Below are positions 45,801-56,300 of a stretch of 64,000 nt of DNA, one piece after another. Below the pieces are notes generated by a model, which searched no databases, was not told the DNA's origin, and saw nothing but the letters and a program-made list of their open reading frames with translations. The stretch is from Astropecten irregularis (Eukaryota > Echinodermata > Asteroidea > Paxillosida > Astropectinidae): the NCBI GenBank assembly GCA_963971285.1, contig OZ020248.1, positions 1,798,001-1,862,000 on the forward strand, in the 5' to 3' direction. A program made the translations under genes and the position numbers. The first letter of the stretch is position 1; every line of letters begins with the position of its first letter.

Positions 45801-48420
45801 TGGGTTAGGATGGTCGAGAATGCCTGGGATACAATTGGCTCGGTTAGTAGGGTTTAGGTTGTCCTAGATTGAGAGGGTGAATGTTGGTTGTCTTGGGGGT
45901 TACATTGAGTTTGGGGTGAGTGATAGAGCCTCCAGGGGCTAAGAAAGTACGATAAGGATTAGGTTTGGAGGGGCTTGGTTTGATGTTTATCAGCTAGGTA
46001 AAGGTGGGTTGCCTTGGGTTGCTTTGGGTTCAAATGGTGGAGAAAATCTGTGGGTTAGAAGGTATAGATTATGAAGGGTTTGGGATAGGATGACTTGGGT
46101 TGAGATTCATGCAACTATGTCCTTGTTTCACTTCTTACCTTGTCTCGATTTGATCGTTTTCCTCATTCCTGCTCCTTGCAGACATACTGGATGAGCCAGA
46201 GGGTGAATTAAATCTGGAGAAGACGATGGAAAAGATGAGACAAGATCAAATAGGTCAGTATCATCAGAAGAAATTTGAAGTCTTCACTTCACGTCTCGTT
46301 TCAGTCATATTTACTTTTCTCACCAAAAATATGAATTGGATAACTTTGTCAGCTGCTAGAATGTGTCAAGAACAAATTACAAATTTTTGTCAACACAAAA
46401 CATTAAAAGCATAAACTGTTGAGATTCCATTTTGTGATTGTGTGAAGCAGAAAATTTTATTGCCAGCAAATTTTCTCCCAACAGTAATTCAGCTGGGAAC
46501 CAGTCACAAATAATATGTACACACGATATGTGTTTTTGGTTGGTAACCAAATAATTTTTAGCCCTAGCAACTCGCTGCTTAGCTTCTCCAGATGATTAAT
46601 TTACTGCATTGGAAATAATTATTGATGTCCCTTGTTATTGATCTGTGTGCAGAGTCTTTACTTGGCTTCTGCAAGCACTGGAACACCAACTCCAAACACT
46701 GCCACACGGCACAGGCCGTCATCGCCATCGTACTGAAACATTACCAGCCAGATGACCTCATGACCTTTCCCACAATGCAGCAGACGCTGGAAGGACTGAT
46801 TCCGTACACAGGTATATATGCAGGATTCATTCTAGGAGGAATAACTTCAGTTTTGAAGAAAGAGTATCCATTGGCCGGAAATTAGATGCAGAGAATGGAA
46901 GAAAGTTAAACATTTTAGGTCCGAAAAATAGATTCCACAAATTAGGGCATGGTTAACACGTGATTGTGTCAGATGGATCGTTATTTTGCTGAGATAGGGG
47001 ATGGGTCGGGTGGCTGCCTGTGGGATATCAGAAGACTGAAGGTGTACCACTCGAAGGTAGATGCGGCAACGAGCTGCCCCGATGCATGCTCCCACTGATT
47101 GATTGATTGATGTTCAGAATGAATACTGCCCTCTGCAGTTTATTCTTGGAGAGTCCAAGTGACAGTAACAAGGGTATGAAGTGATGACTATTACCATGAT
47201 TACCGGTAACTGTTGCTTTGACACGAGATCTTCTTCCTTGTCTGATTATAAACAGAGCGTCATTTTGAGAGGATGAACCGTCTGTTGCAGCAAGCCATGT
47301 TTGTGGAGTACACCTGGCAGAGGATGAGAAGAGCCATAGGGCCAGTTGGAGATAGGTAAGTGGAATTGAAAAGAAAATTTAGAAATATGTTTCAGCTTTT
47401 TATTTTGGAATTTGTTTTAATTGAGAGGGTCAAAAATGCAAGGTTTTGCAAAGATTATTTAATTTGGGAAAACATGCTTGGATTCATTATTGGATCTGAA
47501 AACAGATAATAGAGTTTGCGTTTGTCTATGCCAAATTTGTATCGAGGGCAAATTTTTGGCAAAAGGTATTACCAATGAAGTTCTTGTTATGAATTCTGAG
47601 GGTTTTTTGTCCGTGAATATAGCTTCACAAATTGTTACTTCAAAAAGAATGTTCTGGGAACATTTTGAAATCAATTTCGTTTCTGTCATTTATATGATTT
47701 TCTGAGACTAATTGACGAAACTGGATTGTTTTAATAGAGCAAATGATGATCTTGATCTTTTAATTTGTCCCTCCCCCAACTAGCATGGATATCGACAGTG
47801 GCATTCAGGCATCAGGAAGTGGTCCTTCATTTACAATCGATACGACACCAGCAGTACTTGGCCCAGGTATCACAGAGAGTCCCGACTTAGCTCAAAGCTC
47901 TGATAGCGAGGAAGAAGCGAGTATGGACCTTGAGCCTTCCGATGATGAAGACTCCAAGATGTTAGAGACTCAGGAGGATGACACCAGCGACCATCATCCA
48001 GATGTCACGCCCAAGGAAGCCAAGAAATCCAAGAAGACAAGAACCGATCCCGGACACGTCACAAAGAAGAAGAGGAAAGAGATCAACGGCAAAACCGAGA
48101 CCGGAGTTAAAACTCCAGAGCTGACGCCCAAACTCCTTCGCAGCCGGAAGAAGAAGCTCGGTTCAAAATCCAAGACGGACTCGATCGGGAGCGACGGTAC
48201 GGCAGAGAAGGATCTGAGTGATCAGGAGAAGGAGGCGGGGATCGCGGTGAGGACCAGAAGCAAAGATGCTAAGACTTTGAAGGCGAAGACGCCAAAGAAA
48301 TCCCCGAGTGCTGGCAAGAAGCGATCGGGAAAGGCCCTGTCTTCCGTCAAGTCTGCTAAGAAAGCTAAAGTTGCTGGACGGTCAAAGTCCCTCCGATCTT
48401 CGGCCGACTCAGTTGGTTAA
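33894..48420 (+). CDS. TBL3: TBL3 / UTP13, U3 snoRNP-processome WD40 protein
   Basis: The 23 coding exons are 33894-33919, 34819-34966, 35299-35346, 36504-36581, 37485-37633, 38200-38292, 38715-38868, 38983-39079, 39641-39873, 40700-40841, 41144-41202, 41433-41539, 41770-41911, 42597-42758, 43145-43213, 43684-43754, 44244-44400, 44801-44859, 44986-45089, 46182-46253, 46653-46811, 47256-47355 and 47784-48420. They total 3066 nt, 1021 aa, with every junction GT-AG and in phase. Residues about 20-645 form the double WD40 propeller, with blades such as DRTIKIWDI, DCKVRVWDL, DRTAKLWHL, DGTIRIWAI and DGLLKLWTI. Residues about 660-805 match the UTP13 C-terminal domain (QELSNLLHDKKYLKAIRLA, FCKHWNTNSKHCHTAQAV). 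Residues 811-1021 are an acidic then Lys/Ser-rich tail. TBL3 acts in the nucleolus in early 18S pre-rRNA processing. The start has a good context (AGCATGG). It is divergent to the ankyrin gene and convergent with UCP4. Confidence 0.95.
34725..34753. repeat. (TTTA)n microsatellite in TBL3 intron 1
   Basis: About six TTTA units lie 65-90 bp before the exon 2 acceptor. Confidence 0.8.
35470..35845. mobile_element. 375-bp element with about 45-bp inverted ends (TBL3 intron 3)
   Basis: The ends ATTATATAACACCTTAGTAG and CTACTTAGATGTTATATAAA are inverted and continue inward through CTTGTCATTTGATTGGAGGA and its complement. CpG-rich hexamers (GTGCGCGCGTACGCG) lie near the centre. Confidence 0.75.
35866..35987. 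repeat. 120-bp palindrome (TBL3 intron 3)
   Basis: GGTGACAGATGGACTGTTCC pairs with GGAACAGTCCATCTGTCACC exactly, and the flanks (AATTATTTCATT / CATGAAATTATT) extend the stem. Confidence 0.85.
36000..36328. mobile_element. TTAA-flanked element family A, copy in TBL3 intron 3
   Basis: The right end AAAGTATGATATTACCT is followed by TTAA. The left end is diverged. The inside has AACATACCGTTAAAAATTTT. Confidence 0.75.
36725..37025. mobile_element. Foldback family I with hexamer array (TBL3 intron 4)
   Basis: A (TGGCTC)n array of about 12-13 units (36748-36822) and a (CATTTC)n run are followed by a conserved core (GAAGTAGATTCTCTGGTTTG, AAAAACCACAACCTATATTT). It ends GCCGAGGTTCAGAAAATGCC, roughly inverted to the start. 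Related copies lie at 38345-38602 and 57466-57652. Confidence 0.7.
37863..37990 (-). mobile_element. Penelope-like remnant with hammerhead-ribozyme-like motif
   Basis: On the minus strand (37986-37950) the order is ACAT, CTGATGA, a stem-loop (AGTAGTTGTTACTAC), GAAA, then GCTTATGT. This matches the minimal hammerhead layout reported for Penelope-like elements: conserved CTGATGA and GAAA, a short helix II, and a self-complementary AGCT with a TTA cleavage triplet. It lies in TBL3 intron 5. Confidence 0.5.
38345..38602. mobile_element. Foldback family I, copy in TBL3 intron 6
   Basis: GGCTTAACAAGGCGTTTACG near the left and CATTTTATAAACGCCC at the right are the inverted arms. GGAGCC/GAGCCTGAGCC hexamers and the ATATAGGTTGTGGTTTTTCA core match 36725-37025 in reverse. 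Confidence 0.7.
39175..39535. repeat. AGCCCA-rich degenerate repeat (TBL3 intron 8)
   Basis: AGCCCAGC, AGCCCAAC, AGCCCCA and AGCCTGG variants recur roughly every 10-25 bp over 350 bp, giving a C/A-rich, G-poor plus strand. Confidence 0.7.
40111..40551. mobile_element. 440-bp element with 28-bp inverted ends (TBL3 intron 9)
   Basis: CAATACACCAATCCAGTAGG at the left pairs with CCTACTGGATTGGTGTATTG at the right. The pairing runs inward to GCCACGCCC / GGGTGTGGC. The minus-strand open frame inside (40242-40649) has no recognisable similarity. Confidence 0.8.
41986..42152. mobile_element. 165-bp foldback element (TBL3 intron 13)
   Basis: GCGATTCACAATAGTGTGTC at the left and GGCACACTGTTGTGAATCGC at the right are inverted. 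AACGTGTTGACCAATCACAA pairs with TTGTGATTGGCCAACGTGTT towards the middle. Confidence 0.82.
43248..43545 (+). mobile_element. tRNA-headed SINE (type 2) in TBL3 intron 15
   Basis: The head GTGGTCTGGTGTGTCATACT and B-box-like GAGTTTGAATCC are followed by CCTTGGGCAAGATGC and CACCCAGGTGTTAATGGGTA. The same module is at 1139-1503 on the other strand. Confidence 0.75.
44509..44746. repeat. Tandem duplication, about 120 bp (TBL3 intron 17)
   Basis: Two adjacent units share AGGCTTGATGGC, TTGGTCCAAGTCC, ACTGCACAGTGAG and TATTTTCAAAGACACAGGAC, at about 85-90% identity by eye. Confidence 0.85.
45170..46105. repeat. G/T-rich degenerate tandem repeat (TBL3 intron 19)
   Basis: Units of about 220-240 bp recur three times: GGTTGGGATGGTCGAGAATG (45567), GGTTAGGATGGTCGAGAATG (45804) and a weaker one at 46027. 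GTTAGGTTGT(C/T)ATGGAT recurs too. The coding strand is strongly G over C throughout. Confidence 0.7.
47784..48420 (+). CDS. TBL3: TBL3 last exon, charged nucleolar-type tail
   Basis: This 637-nt exon encodes the final 211 residues. The first third is acidic (SSDSEEEASMDLEPSDDEDS). The remainder is rich in lysine and serine with several basic clusters (KKSKKTR, KKKRKE, RSRKKKLGSKSK), as in nucleolar proteins. It enters in phase after a CCCCAACTAG acceptor. Human TBL3 (about 808 residues, from memory) ends near the UTP13 domain, so this tail is an extension relative to human. Confidence 0.85.
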
Positions 48421-48682
48421 TTGAGAGTCGGTCTTTAGTCTATATCAAGACCAGCAGCCAATTTCAGGAGAACATTGCACAACCTTTGTCAAAAAATGTA
48501 GGATTGATGTAGGATTAACCCCTTCAACCCTGGATTAATCTTCCTGTGTTCATGCCGGCCTTATTATCAGTCACCGGTCAAATAGAGGTCATCTGGCCAG
48601 GCTATGTGTGCACATGTCTTACACAAGGCGGAAAGTGGCTTTTACGACAACTGTTAAACAAAAATCTATTAAATAGTCATCC

Positions 48683-48688
48683 AATAAA
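48683..48688 (+). terminator. Likely poly(A) signal of TBL3
   Basis: AATAAA lies 263 bp after the TBL3 stop codon, the first canonical hexamer downstream. It predicts a short 3' UTR. Confidence 0.55.
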
Positions 48689-50360
48689 TTAAAAGGGCCA
48701 TTGTGAAATTTTCCTGACATTTACTTCAGAGAATGTTGCAACTTGCAAAAAAACTCACATTATGGTTATTGAGCTGATTTTTGAGAAATTTATTTTCTTG
48801 TGACAATTGCTCAGAAATTGGATTAATAACCCTGTAACAATCATTTTTGCTATTTTTGTATGATCCAGAACACATTTTTGGGGGGCAAATGGTGAAAATG
48901 TATGGATCAATACATGTGCATATTTTTACATTTTTGATTTTGGTGTGATCAAATGACTTTGAATTTGTTTGGATTTTATACACCAATGTCGTTTTCTATG
49001 AAGTACGGTTTTCTTTACTAGAAATACACTGGAAACTATTTCCCCTACAAAAGTAGAACCTTAAATCAAAACATCCAAACTTAGGCAAAAAAGTGTTCCA
49101 AAGATAAATCGTCATTTATATATATCATTTTAATTTCCCCCAATTCTCAGTAAAATACCAAAAAATAAAATTAAAAGTAGATCTTGATTACAACAATTAT
49201 AATTCCCTAACATATATCTGTTTCATACCCTTAATTATCAATTTACTTTTCTTTAAATTAAATGATGTACCGGAAGAACATTTTCAATAAATCACCACTC
49301 TTAAATTTCTTATAATTATGGGACAAAAATTAATATTTTCGTGTTCAAAACTGCTTCAATTATAAAGCTCTTTTAAAGTCTTTGTGAGGATTTAGGACTG
49401 CAGAAAGTTGCTAGCCTATTAAGGGCCATTGGCCGCTTGGGTTTTGTATTACATGTAATAGTATAAAAATTACAAACTGCTCATCAGCCAAAATGACCTG
49501 AAATATATCAAATGCTTAAGAATTAGGAGGGCCTGACGCAAAAGAGAGATCCTGGTACGATCGAAACATGTCTGTATAAAAATTAGTACAATTCCAGTAC
49601 ACTTTGTGAATACAGGGGTTTACATTTCGGCGGCCATCTTAGCTTTTGATTGCAACTTCAAAACGAGGCACTTTCACGCATGCGCACTTTTCGAAGTGTA
49701 AACCCGTGTATTTCTTTTTTGAAGGCTGAGAAATGGGGCCTGGTTCAGATATGAGAAAGTAGCCCAGCACACAGACACAAGTCATGACCTCTCCAAATTT
49801 TCAAAGCTCATCGGACTTGTCCCCAGCAAGCCTGGTATAAAGATAAGTCCCCAAAGCAACCAACCAGTGATAGTACTGTGTAATTGGTTTTTGTGGAAAT
49901 TGGACAAGGCTATAGTTACACACAGCCGCTCACTTAACTTAGGCAGGCAACTTTGACTAACAAAAAAACAAGAAAATTCCAATCTTTACCATACTTTGAA
50001 CAGTGTTGAACCCTTTTCAATGACATAAGAGTGAAGTGAAAAAAGAGGAAATCAGCTGATCCGAGGAAAAGTTGCATGCCTGTTGCTATAGTCAGTTAAT
50101 AGCTTGAGACTAGTCAAAAAGAACACAATCAAGTCCGAAGCAGGTTCTCAGTAAACCACAGGTTTGAACTCAACAATCTTGGTCAGCATGTTCCAGCAAC
50201 ATGGATTTTCCAAAGTCATACATGTATGGTAAATTTGGTCACCTTGTTTGCTGTTTTGAGCAACCCGTTTCACCTATACAATTTACATGTACAAACAAAA
50301 AGACTACATACCAAACCTTTGGTATCCTTCCCTTTTTTTCAGTGCAAACAAAATTTGGGG
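48689..50360. other. Intergenic stretch downstream of TBL3
   Basis: Mostly A/T-rich. It holds a family Q copy at 49455-49575 and a small foldback at 49611-49720 (GGGGTTTACATTTCGGC / GAAGTGTAAACCCGTG). No gene seen. Confidence 0.5.
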
Positions 50361-50368
50361 GCTACCTC

Positions 50369-50480
50369 AGATTAGTACACTCAGGTTAACTGGTACCCAG
50401 ACCCAATAGATAAAGAGCCATATTTAGGTGAGTTAGTTTACTGCAGAAACTGGGTACCAACCAATCTGAGCGTACTAATT
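50369..50480. repeat. Imperfect palindrome
   Basis: CTCAGATTAGTACACTCAGG ... CTGGTACCCAG is mirrored by CTGGGTACCAACCAATCTGA. The centre (ATTTAGGTGAGTTAGTTTAC) is shared with the family N copies just downstream. Confidence 0.6.
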
Positions 50481-50641
50481 TCTGGTAACGCCAAAATTTG
50501 CACCCAAATTGGGTACCCAATACATATAAACTTACACTACTCTTCTCAAAACCTGGCTCAAAACCTTATCTGTGGAATATCTTTGGAGAAAAACAGCCAA
50601 AGCTGAAGGATACCAGTCAGAGAATCAACTTTCAACATCTG

Positions 50642-50855
50642 GGGTTAGTGTGCTAATTTAGTCCACAAGGATTATTTTCAGACCCAATAATTTCCCTCAA
50701 AAATCAAAACCCTGCACTCTTTCAATAAATTAAACCTTGCTAATATATTGAAGAGGACATCACAACTGGTCAACATATTTAGGTGAGTTAGTTTAGTATA
50801 AGCCATGACTGAAAATAATCCTTGTGGACTCAAGCACACCAACCCCAAACATCTA
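50642..50855. mobile_element. Foldback family N, copy 1
   Basis: Inverted ends GGGGTTAGTGTGCTAATTTA and GGACTCAAGCACACCAACCCC, with CCACAAGGATTATTTTCAG paired to its complement. Confidence 0.82.
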
Positions 50856-51041
50856 GGTTTTTTCAGAAATGTCTGTTAATAAATGAGATATTCCTGTTTA
50901 CTGTTAATAATTTGAGAATGTTACATCCTAGCTGTGTACTGGGCAAGCCAATCTGTATTCAGTGCATGCATAGCTTATTTTTTGGGGCCCAAATCATCGA
51001 AGACAGTAAAGAAAGCTTGAGATTCAATTGGTGAAAGGCAT

Positions 51042-51245
51042 GGGGTTAGTGTGCTTTAGCCCACAAGGATTATTTTCAGACATGGCTTCTACAGTAAACT
51101 AACTCACCTAAATATGTTGACCAGTTATAATTTCCTCTTCAATATTACCAAGGTTAAATTTGTGGAAAGAGGGCAGGGCTTTGATTTTTGAGGGAAGTTA
51201 TAATGGTCTGAAAATTATCCTTGTGGACTTAAGCACACTCACCCC
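51042..51245. mobile_element. Foldback family N, copy 2
   Basis: It has the same ends as copy 1 but the inside is in opposite orientation, so the two copies 190 bp apart are inverted relative to each other. Confidence 0.82.
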
Positions 51246-51832
51246 AAAGGCATAGATAGTCTTAAATACAGATGATTACTTACATATTTGTTTAATGGCA
51301 GAAGATTCCTGAGAGTTGAACAAATGACACGGTAAGGTTCAGTTCCTTAGGAAGACATTGCAGTGCACAAGTTGTTACTTGACCAAGCCAAGTGCTGCAA
51401 CATGTGCTTACTGGAAAGGTCACATATGCATATGCATATGATCTCAGATGGCTCTTGAATATTCATAACAATCATTCATCTCTGATTGGTCAAGACATGC
51501 ACATGTGACTAATTTCAAAGGTCATATGTATATTAGAAACCTGCTAAATATTCATGACCAGAAAGATTTAAATGACTGTTTAAAAGGTCATATGCATATT
51601 GTACAATTGAATATACTGGCTGGCCAAGAATTGCAAATGTGTCAATTAAAAGGTCATAAGAATGCCAGCTTTTACCTGCTGAATATGCATATCAATCTGA
51701 TCATGGAGCTATAAAACAGATTGGCTATTTATTAAAGCTCACTTCATATCCTTTGACAACCTCAGAAAATCATGCATACAATTGCACACATTTTAAAATT
51801 AAATTTGTAAAAAAAGGCTTAAAGGTAACTTC

Positions 51833-52187
51833 ATACTTTGGTTTTTATCAAAGAAATGCAGATTCATGGGCAAAAATATCAAGACAGATACAGTAACAGT
51901 CATCTATGAAATTTCCAGTCCCATATGGAGCCCATCACTTTTTGAGAAAACAGTGAAAAATGCTCACGGTAGTTTCATTTTTCAAATCTATTCACAGGAG
52001 TTTTCATATCCCTGAGATCAAAATTGTTTTTAGTCATTGGTTTTACTAACTTCTGGATAAATACAGCATTTCAGGCAGAAATATTTTAATGGTATTTTAA
52101 TACCACCACCATCTTTATACCCTGTAAGCTATATGTAAATCTGTGAACATTTCTATTTTGGTTTCTTACCAAAGTATGATACTACCT
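51833..52187. mobile_element. TTAA-flanked element family A, reverse copy
   Basis: 355 bp with TTAA at both sides (51829-51832, 52188-52191). It is the reverse complement of the 3281, 7707 and 59645 copies. Confidence 0.85.
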
Positions 52188-52978
52188 TTAATACCAACCA
52201 AACTTTTAATTATGTAATGCACAAAACCTCAACTGATGTCCAGAAATTTAATTTCTCTCTGAGTGATTGACTGAACATCACACACTGAAATTCCCGCAAT
52301 CACACAATACAGATGCATAAATGGGTTAGAAAATACAAGTTGTGCGTTCATTGATAATGTTTACCTTTTTTCCCATTAGAGCACCAAAATGGGTATAGAA
52401 AATGATAAAAATCTTTGTCCTATACATTAATTCATAATTCTAAATAATTTCTTTCAGGGCAGATATAAATTCTATTCACAAACAAATAAAATATGATTTT
52501 ACTATTAATTTTTCTAAAACTGAAACAAGGATTTAAAAATAAATTTCATATTCTTCCTCGTTGAAAACATGTCACAAAAGGCAGATTTACCACATTTGCA
52601 TTTATTCACGATAGTGGCCTCTCTTTATTAAAATCAAAATCGAATTAGTGCCATGAAGGGAAATCCAAATAATGTTCAGAGTCCAAACTGAATCCAAATG
52701 GTGGACCAAAGTGGACACCAAACTGAAATGTTCGCCTTAACCTGAGAGAATGACCCTTAACTTACAGGAATTTTTGTTTTCTCTGCAAACAAAAAGGAAT
52801 TAATTTAACAAAAGGAATTGTTTTTGCGGGAAAAAAAATTGTTAAAACGATTTGTAAACTTAACATCGTTGATTAATTCTTATATACTTTGTGAAATTAT
52901 GCATAATGCAGCAAAATGAGTGATTATATATGCCAACCAAATATCAAATAGATATAGGTTCAAATCTGAGCTGGATTT

Positions 52979-52984
52979 ATTAGG
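52979..52984 (-). terminator. Candidate poly(A) signal of UCP4
   Basis: AATAAA on the minus strand lies 369 bp past the UCP4 stop, just beyond the GTGGTCACTT tandem repeat. If it is used, the whole tandem array lies in the 3' UTR. Confidence 0.4.
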
Positions 52985-52997
52985 CAGAGTAGCCAAT

Positions 52998-53208
52998 AGT
53001 GGTCACTTGTGGTCACTGGTGGTCACTTGTGGTATCAACTAGAGATCACTTGTTGTCACTTGGGTCACAGGTGGTCACTTGTCTTCACTTGTTGTCACTT
53101 GTGGTCACTTGTGGTCACTGGTGGTCACTAGTGGTCACTTGTTGTCACTTGTGGTATCAACTAGTGGTCACTTGTGGTCATGCATTGTGGTCCATTGTAG
53201 TCACTTGT
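52998..53208. repeat. 10-bp tandem repeat, unit GTGGTCACTT
   Basis: About 20 imperfect copies of a decamer (GTGGTCACTT, with TTGTCACTT and CTGGTGGTCA variants) run head to tail. A longer unit with GTATCAACTAG occurs twice about 125 bp apart, so the array has a second-order repeat. It lies in the predicted UCP4 3' UTR and makes a spurious plus-strand open frame. Confidence 0.85.
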
Positions 53209-53352
53209 CCATGTTGGCCTCTTCACTCTGGTCGTCTGTCCAGTCAATCTACAGGTGAAGTCCATTCCATTCTGGCCATATTCAGGCCTCTCCGTGAACC
53301 GTTGGTCAAGTTTGTTTTATATTTCTCCTTTGATTTAATAGATATTTTTCCA

Positions 53353-56300
53353 TCAGAAGGAATGCACTCCCGCAATGCGTCTCACTTCCTCATACGACAC
53401 CCAGAACGTCAGTGACCAAGGAGCCTTTAACAAAAAATAAAATCATAATAATGTTTCATAAAAGTTCACATAGGCCTAACTTAATAAAAAAAGATCTGTT
53501 GTTTAGAACAAGATTCCACATTTTTTGGATCCATGATGATATAGGTACGATTGCACTATTAAAGACCATTTCGTAGTCTTTTCTGTCAATATCAATCGAG
53601 AACACATCCCGACCACCATGTCACAATCGTGTCCTTCGGACACAGTCCAAATCCTCAGACGAGAGAAGTCAGGTCAGTGTCCCATTTGTAAGTTTACTTG
53701 ACTCGCTCCACTGGGGCCCAGGTTTGAATCTTGTCCAGGCCCGCATGCAATAAAAATCGATTGAAATCGGGTATTGTACGCCCCACTCAATTCCCTAGCT
53801 GGGTTTTTCCTTTTAATGGGGACTTCCCTCTCTCTATGCAAACCATTGCACACACAGAATTGGCTGAAAACTGAATGAAGCATTCACTGTGCATACAATG
53901 GTCAGCCATTTTATATCCAAACTACTAAAGACGATACAGCGCCCTCTTGAGGCCAAAAACATGACCGATTGGAATTACATCGAATCTAACATTACCATTC
54001 TTGCCCAGATGGGGAAGAATCCTTTATATAGGGTCCAGAAGCCCTCGTTCCGGACGCATTTCAGTAGACAGTCCAAGGAAGACCGGTAGAGCAGTCCACG
54101 GCCGTTGATGTCTGTAGGCTGGTTCATGACTCTGGTTTTGATTACATCGGCGGGTGTGCTGAGAGAGGCCGCAACTATACCAGAACAGGCACTGCCAATT
54201 TAATGAAAAAAACCACAGAGAAACAACTTAATAAAAATCAATACAAGTAGCTAGGGCCTAATTAACTTCTGCCAAGCTTGATACCTTTCAGAGCCCATGA
54301 GGACAAAAATTAACACGCTGCTTAATGGCTTGGGTGGGCTGTGAACCCACTACCTCCAGCTTACTAGGCCAGGGTAGCAGAGATGTGACTGGTCTATGCC
54401 AAACAAATCTGAAAATGACTGTGTTATAGCTAGATAGTCATTTGTGCACTGTGTGTAGGTGTCTAGACACATAGCATGATACAAGGCAGTGCCGCAGACG
54501 AAAAGTGAATTTAATCAATGGAAACTTGAAAATAAATTGTACAATTCAAAACATTTGAAGGGAAAAAAAAGGAATTAGTTTTAAAAAAATAATAATATGA
54601 ATTCAGACCAAAAAAAAGAAAAGAAAAGTTGCATCTCTGGGGTAGACATATTATACCAACAATCATTAATGTGATGATTTTACTGACGACAGACGGAAAA
54701 TCACCAACCTTGCTAGAGCATGTGTGAGCCAGTTATCCGTCAGGTTAGTGTGATGGAGTATTAAGTGCTTGGAAGTGTCATATGTAGCCAAATCTGCAGA
54801 GAAAAGATCAATCAGATGACTAAGATGTAATGAATCCATTCCGAACAGCTTCTAGCTACCCATTTCATCTCAAAGGTAATTTCATATTATGGTTTTTGTC
54901 AAAGAAATGCAGATTCATTGGAAAAAATATCACGAATGACACACAGTAACAGTCATCTGTCAAATTTCCTGGCCCAAACGGTGTCCTTTTTTTGAGAAAA
55001 CAGTGAACAATGGCGGTCATCTATTCATAGGAGTTTTGATCACATTGATATTTTGTTATTGATCTTTGGTTTGACTCTTTTTCTGGATAAATACAGCATT
55101 TCGACCATGCTTCGCAGGTTCGAATCCTGCTGCAGTCAATTTGTCTTTATTCACCTTTCATTGACTATAGGGAATTTCATTCATGTCAAAAGAACACAGG
55201 AAGGAAGGGGAACCTTGCACAGGTTAACCCAGTTGACCATGGAAACCAAAACTGTCTCTTTCAAATTCTCTGCCCCTATAGGGCCCGTTTGTTTCAGACA
55301 CGCGATCAGTGATCTTGCCGATCCACATCAAGATGCAGAATACACTAAGATGGGTTCTGGATCAGCAGGATCACTGATAGCGTGCCTGAAACAAGCAGGC
55401 CCATTGTGACCATTCATGGGTATCCCAATGAGCCGAGATGAGGGTTCCATATTAACCCATTTTTCATTTGTTATCGTTTGTCTTTTATTCTCCGTTTCTG
55501 TGATTTGATGATATCATTCATATTATCATCATCTGATCATAACAAAACGAAACTAATCTTATCGCTCTTGTTGCAAAGGTCACTCATATCAAGTTAAGCT
55601 TTTGTTTATTTGTCAAGTTGCACCTTATCATGGCTCCACACTAGATCTTACATAATCAATATTGACAATTGATGACTGATACAATAACATATACAGTAAA
55701 TCAAGACCTAATCCTGCACAGAAACAGGAAATTCCAGTTTCAAAGATGGGAGTAAAACCCAAGAATATTACATGGGTAGAACCCATAGAGGGAGTATAAA
55801 CAATGCAGGCACACAATGGTTGAATACCATCAGGTTGCACCTAAGTATTAATAAACTCCCATAGACAACAGTGGTAAATCCTCCAACTTCAAAAATCATT
55901 TAAAAATAGACAGAACTCTCACAGCTGTTCAAGATGCACAGAAAAATAATTTTCTTTTCATTTTATGGTAGGGTGACCATTGAGTTTTTGAGATATACTC
56001 ATTCTCAGCTGACCACCCCTAAAACAAGGTATGGATCACTCCAGTCAAAGAAGCCATTTTCAAAAAAACATCCCTCTGCAAAGCGGCTGAAATAGACCCA
56101 CTTTCTCACCCAATTGCATCAAAAATGGTTACAAATGGAAGCCCAGAGTCCAGGCAGGAGGTCCCGTGCCATATTTCTTCAATCCCTCAATTTCATGGCT
56201 CTCAGAACTCTCTCATTTATAATATATTGAGTGCTTAACTTTTATTAATGAGCTCGGCGGACGAATTTTGGCCCTATTTACTTGGGTGCACCCATCAGAC

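Noticed and set aside
52999..53415. 138-residue plus-strand frame rich in VTCGHWW
   Set aside because: It is generated by the decamer array and then runs antisense over the last UCP4 exon.
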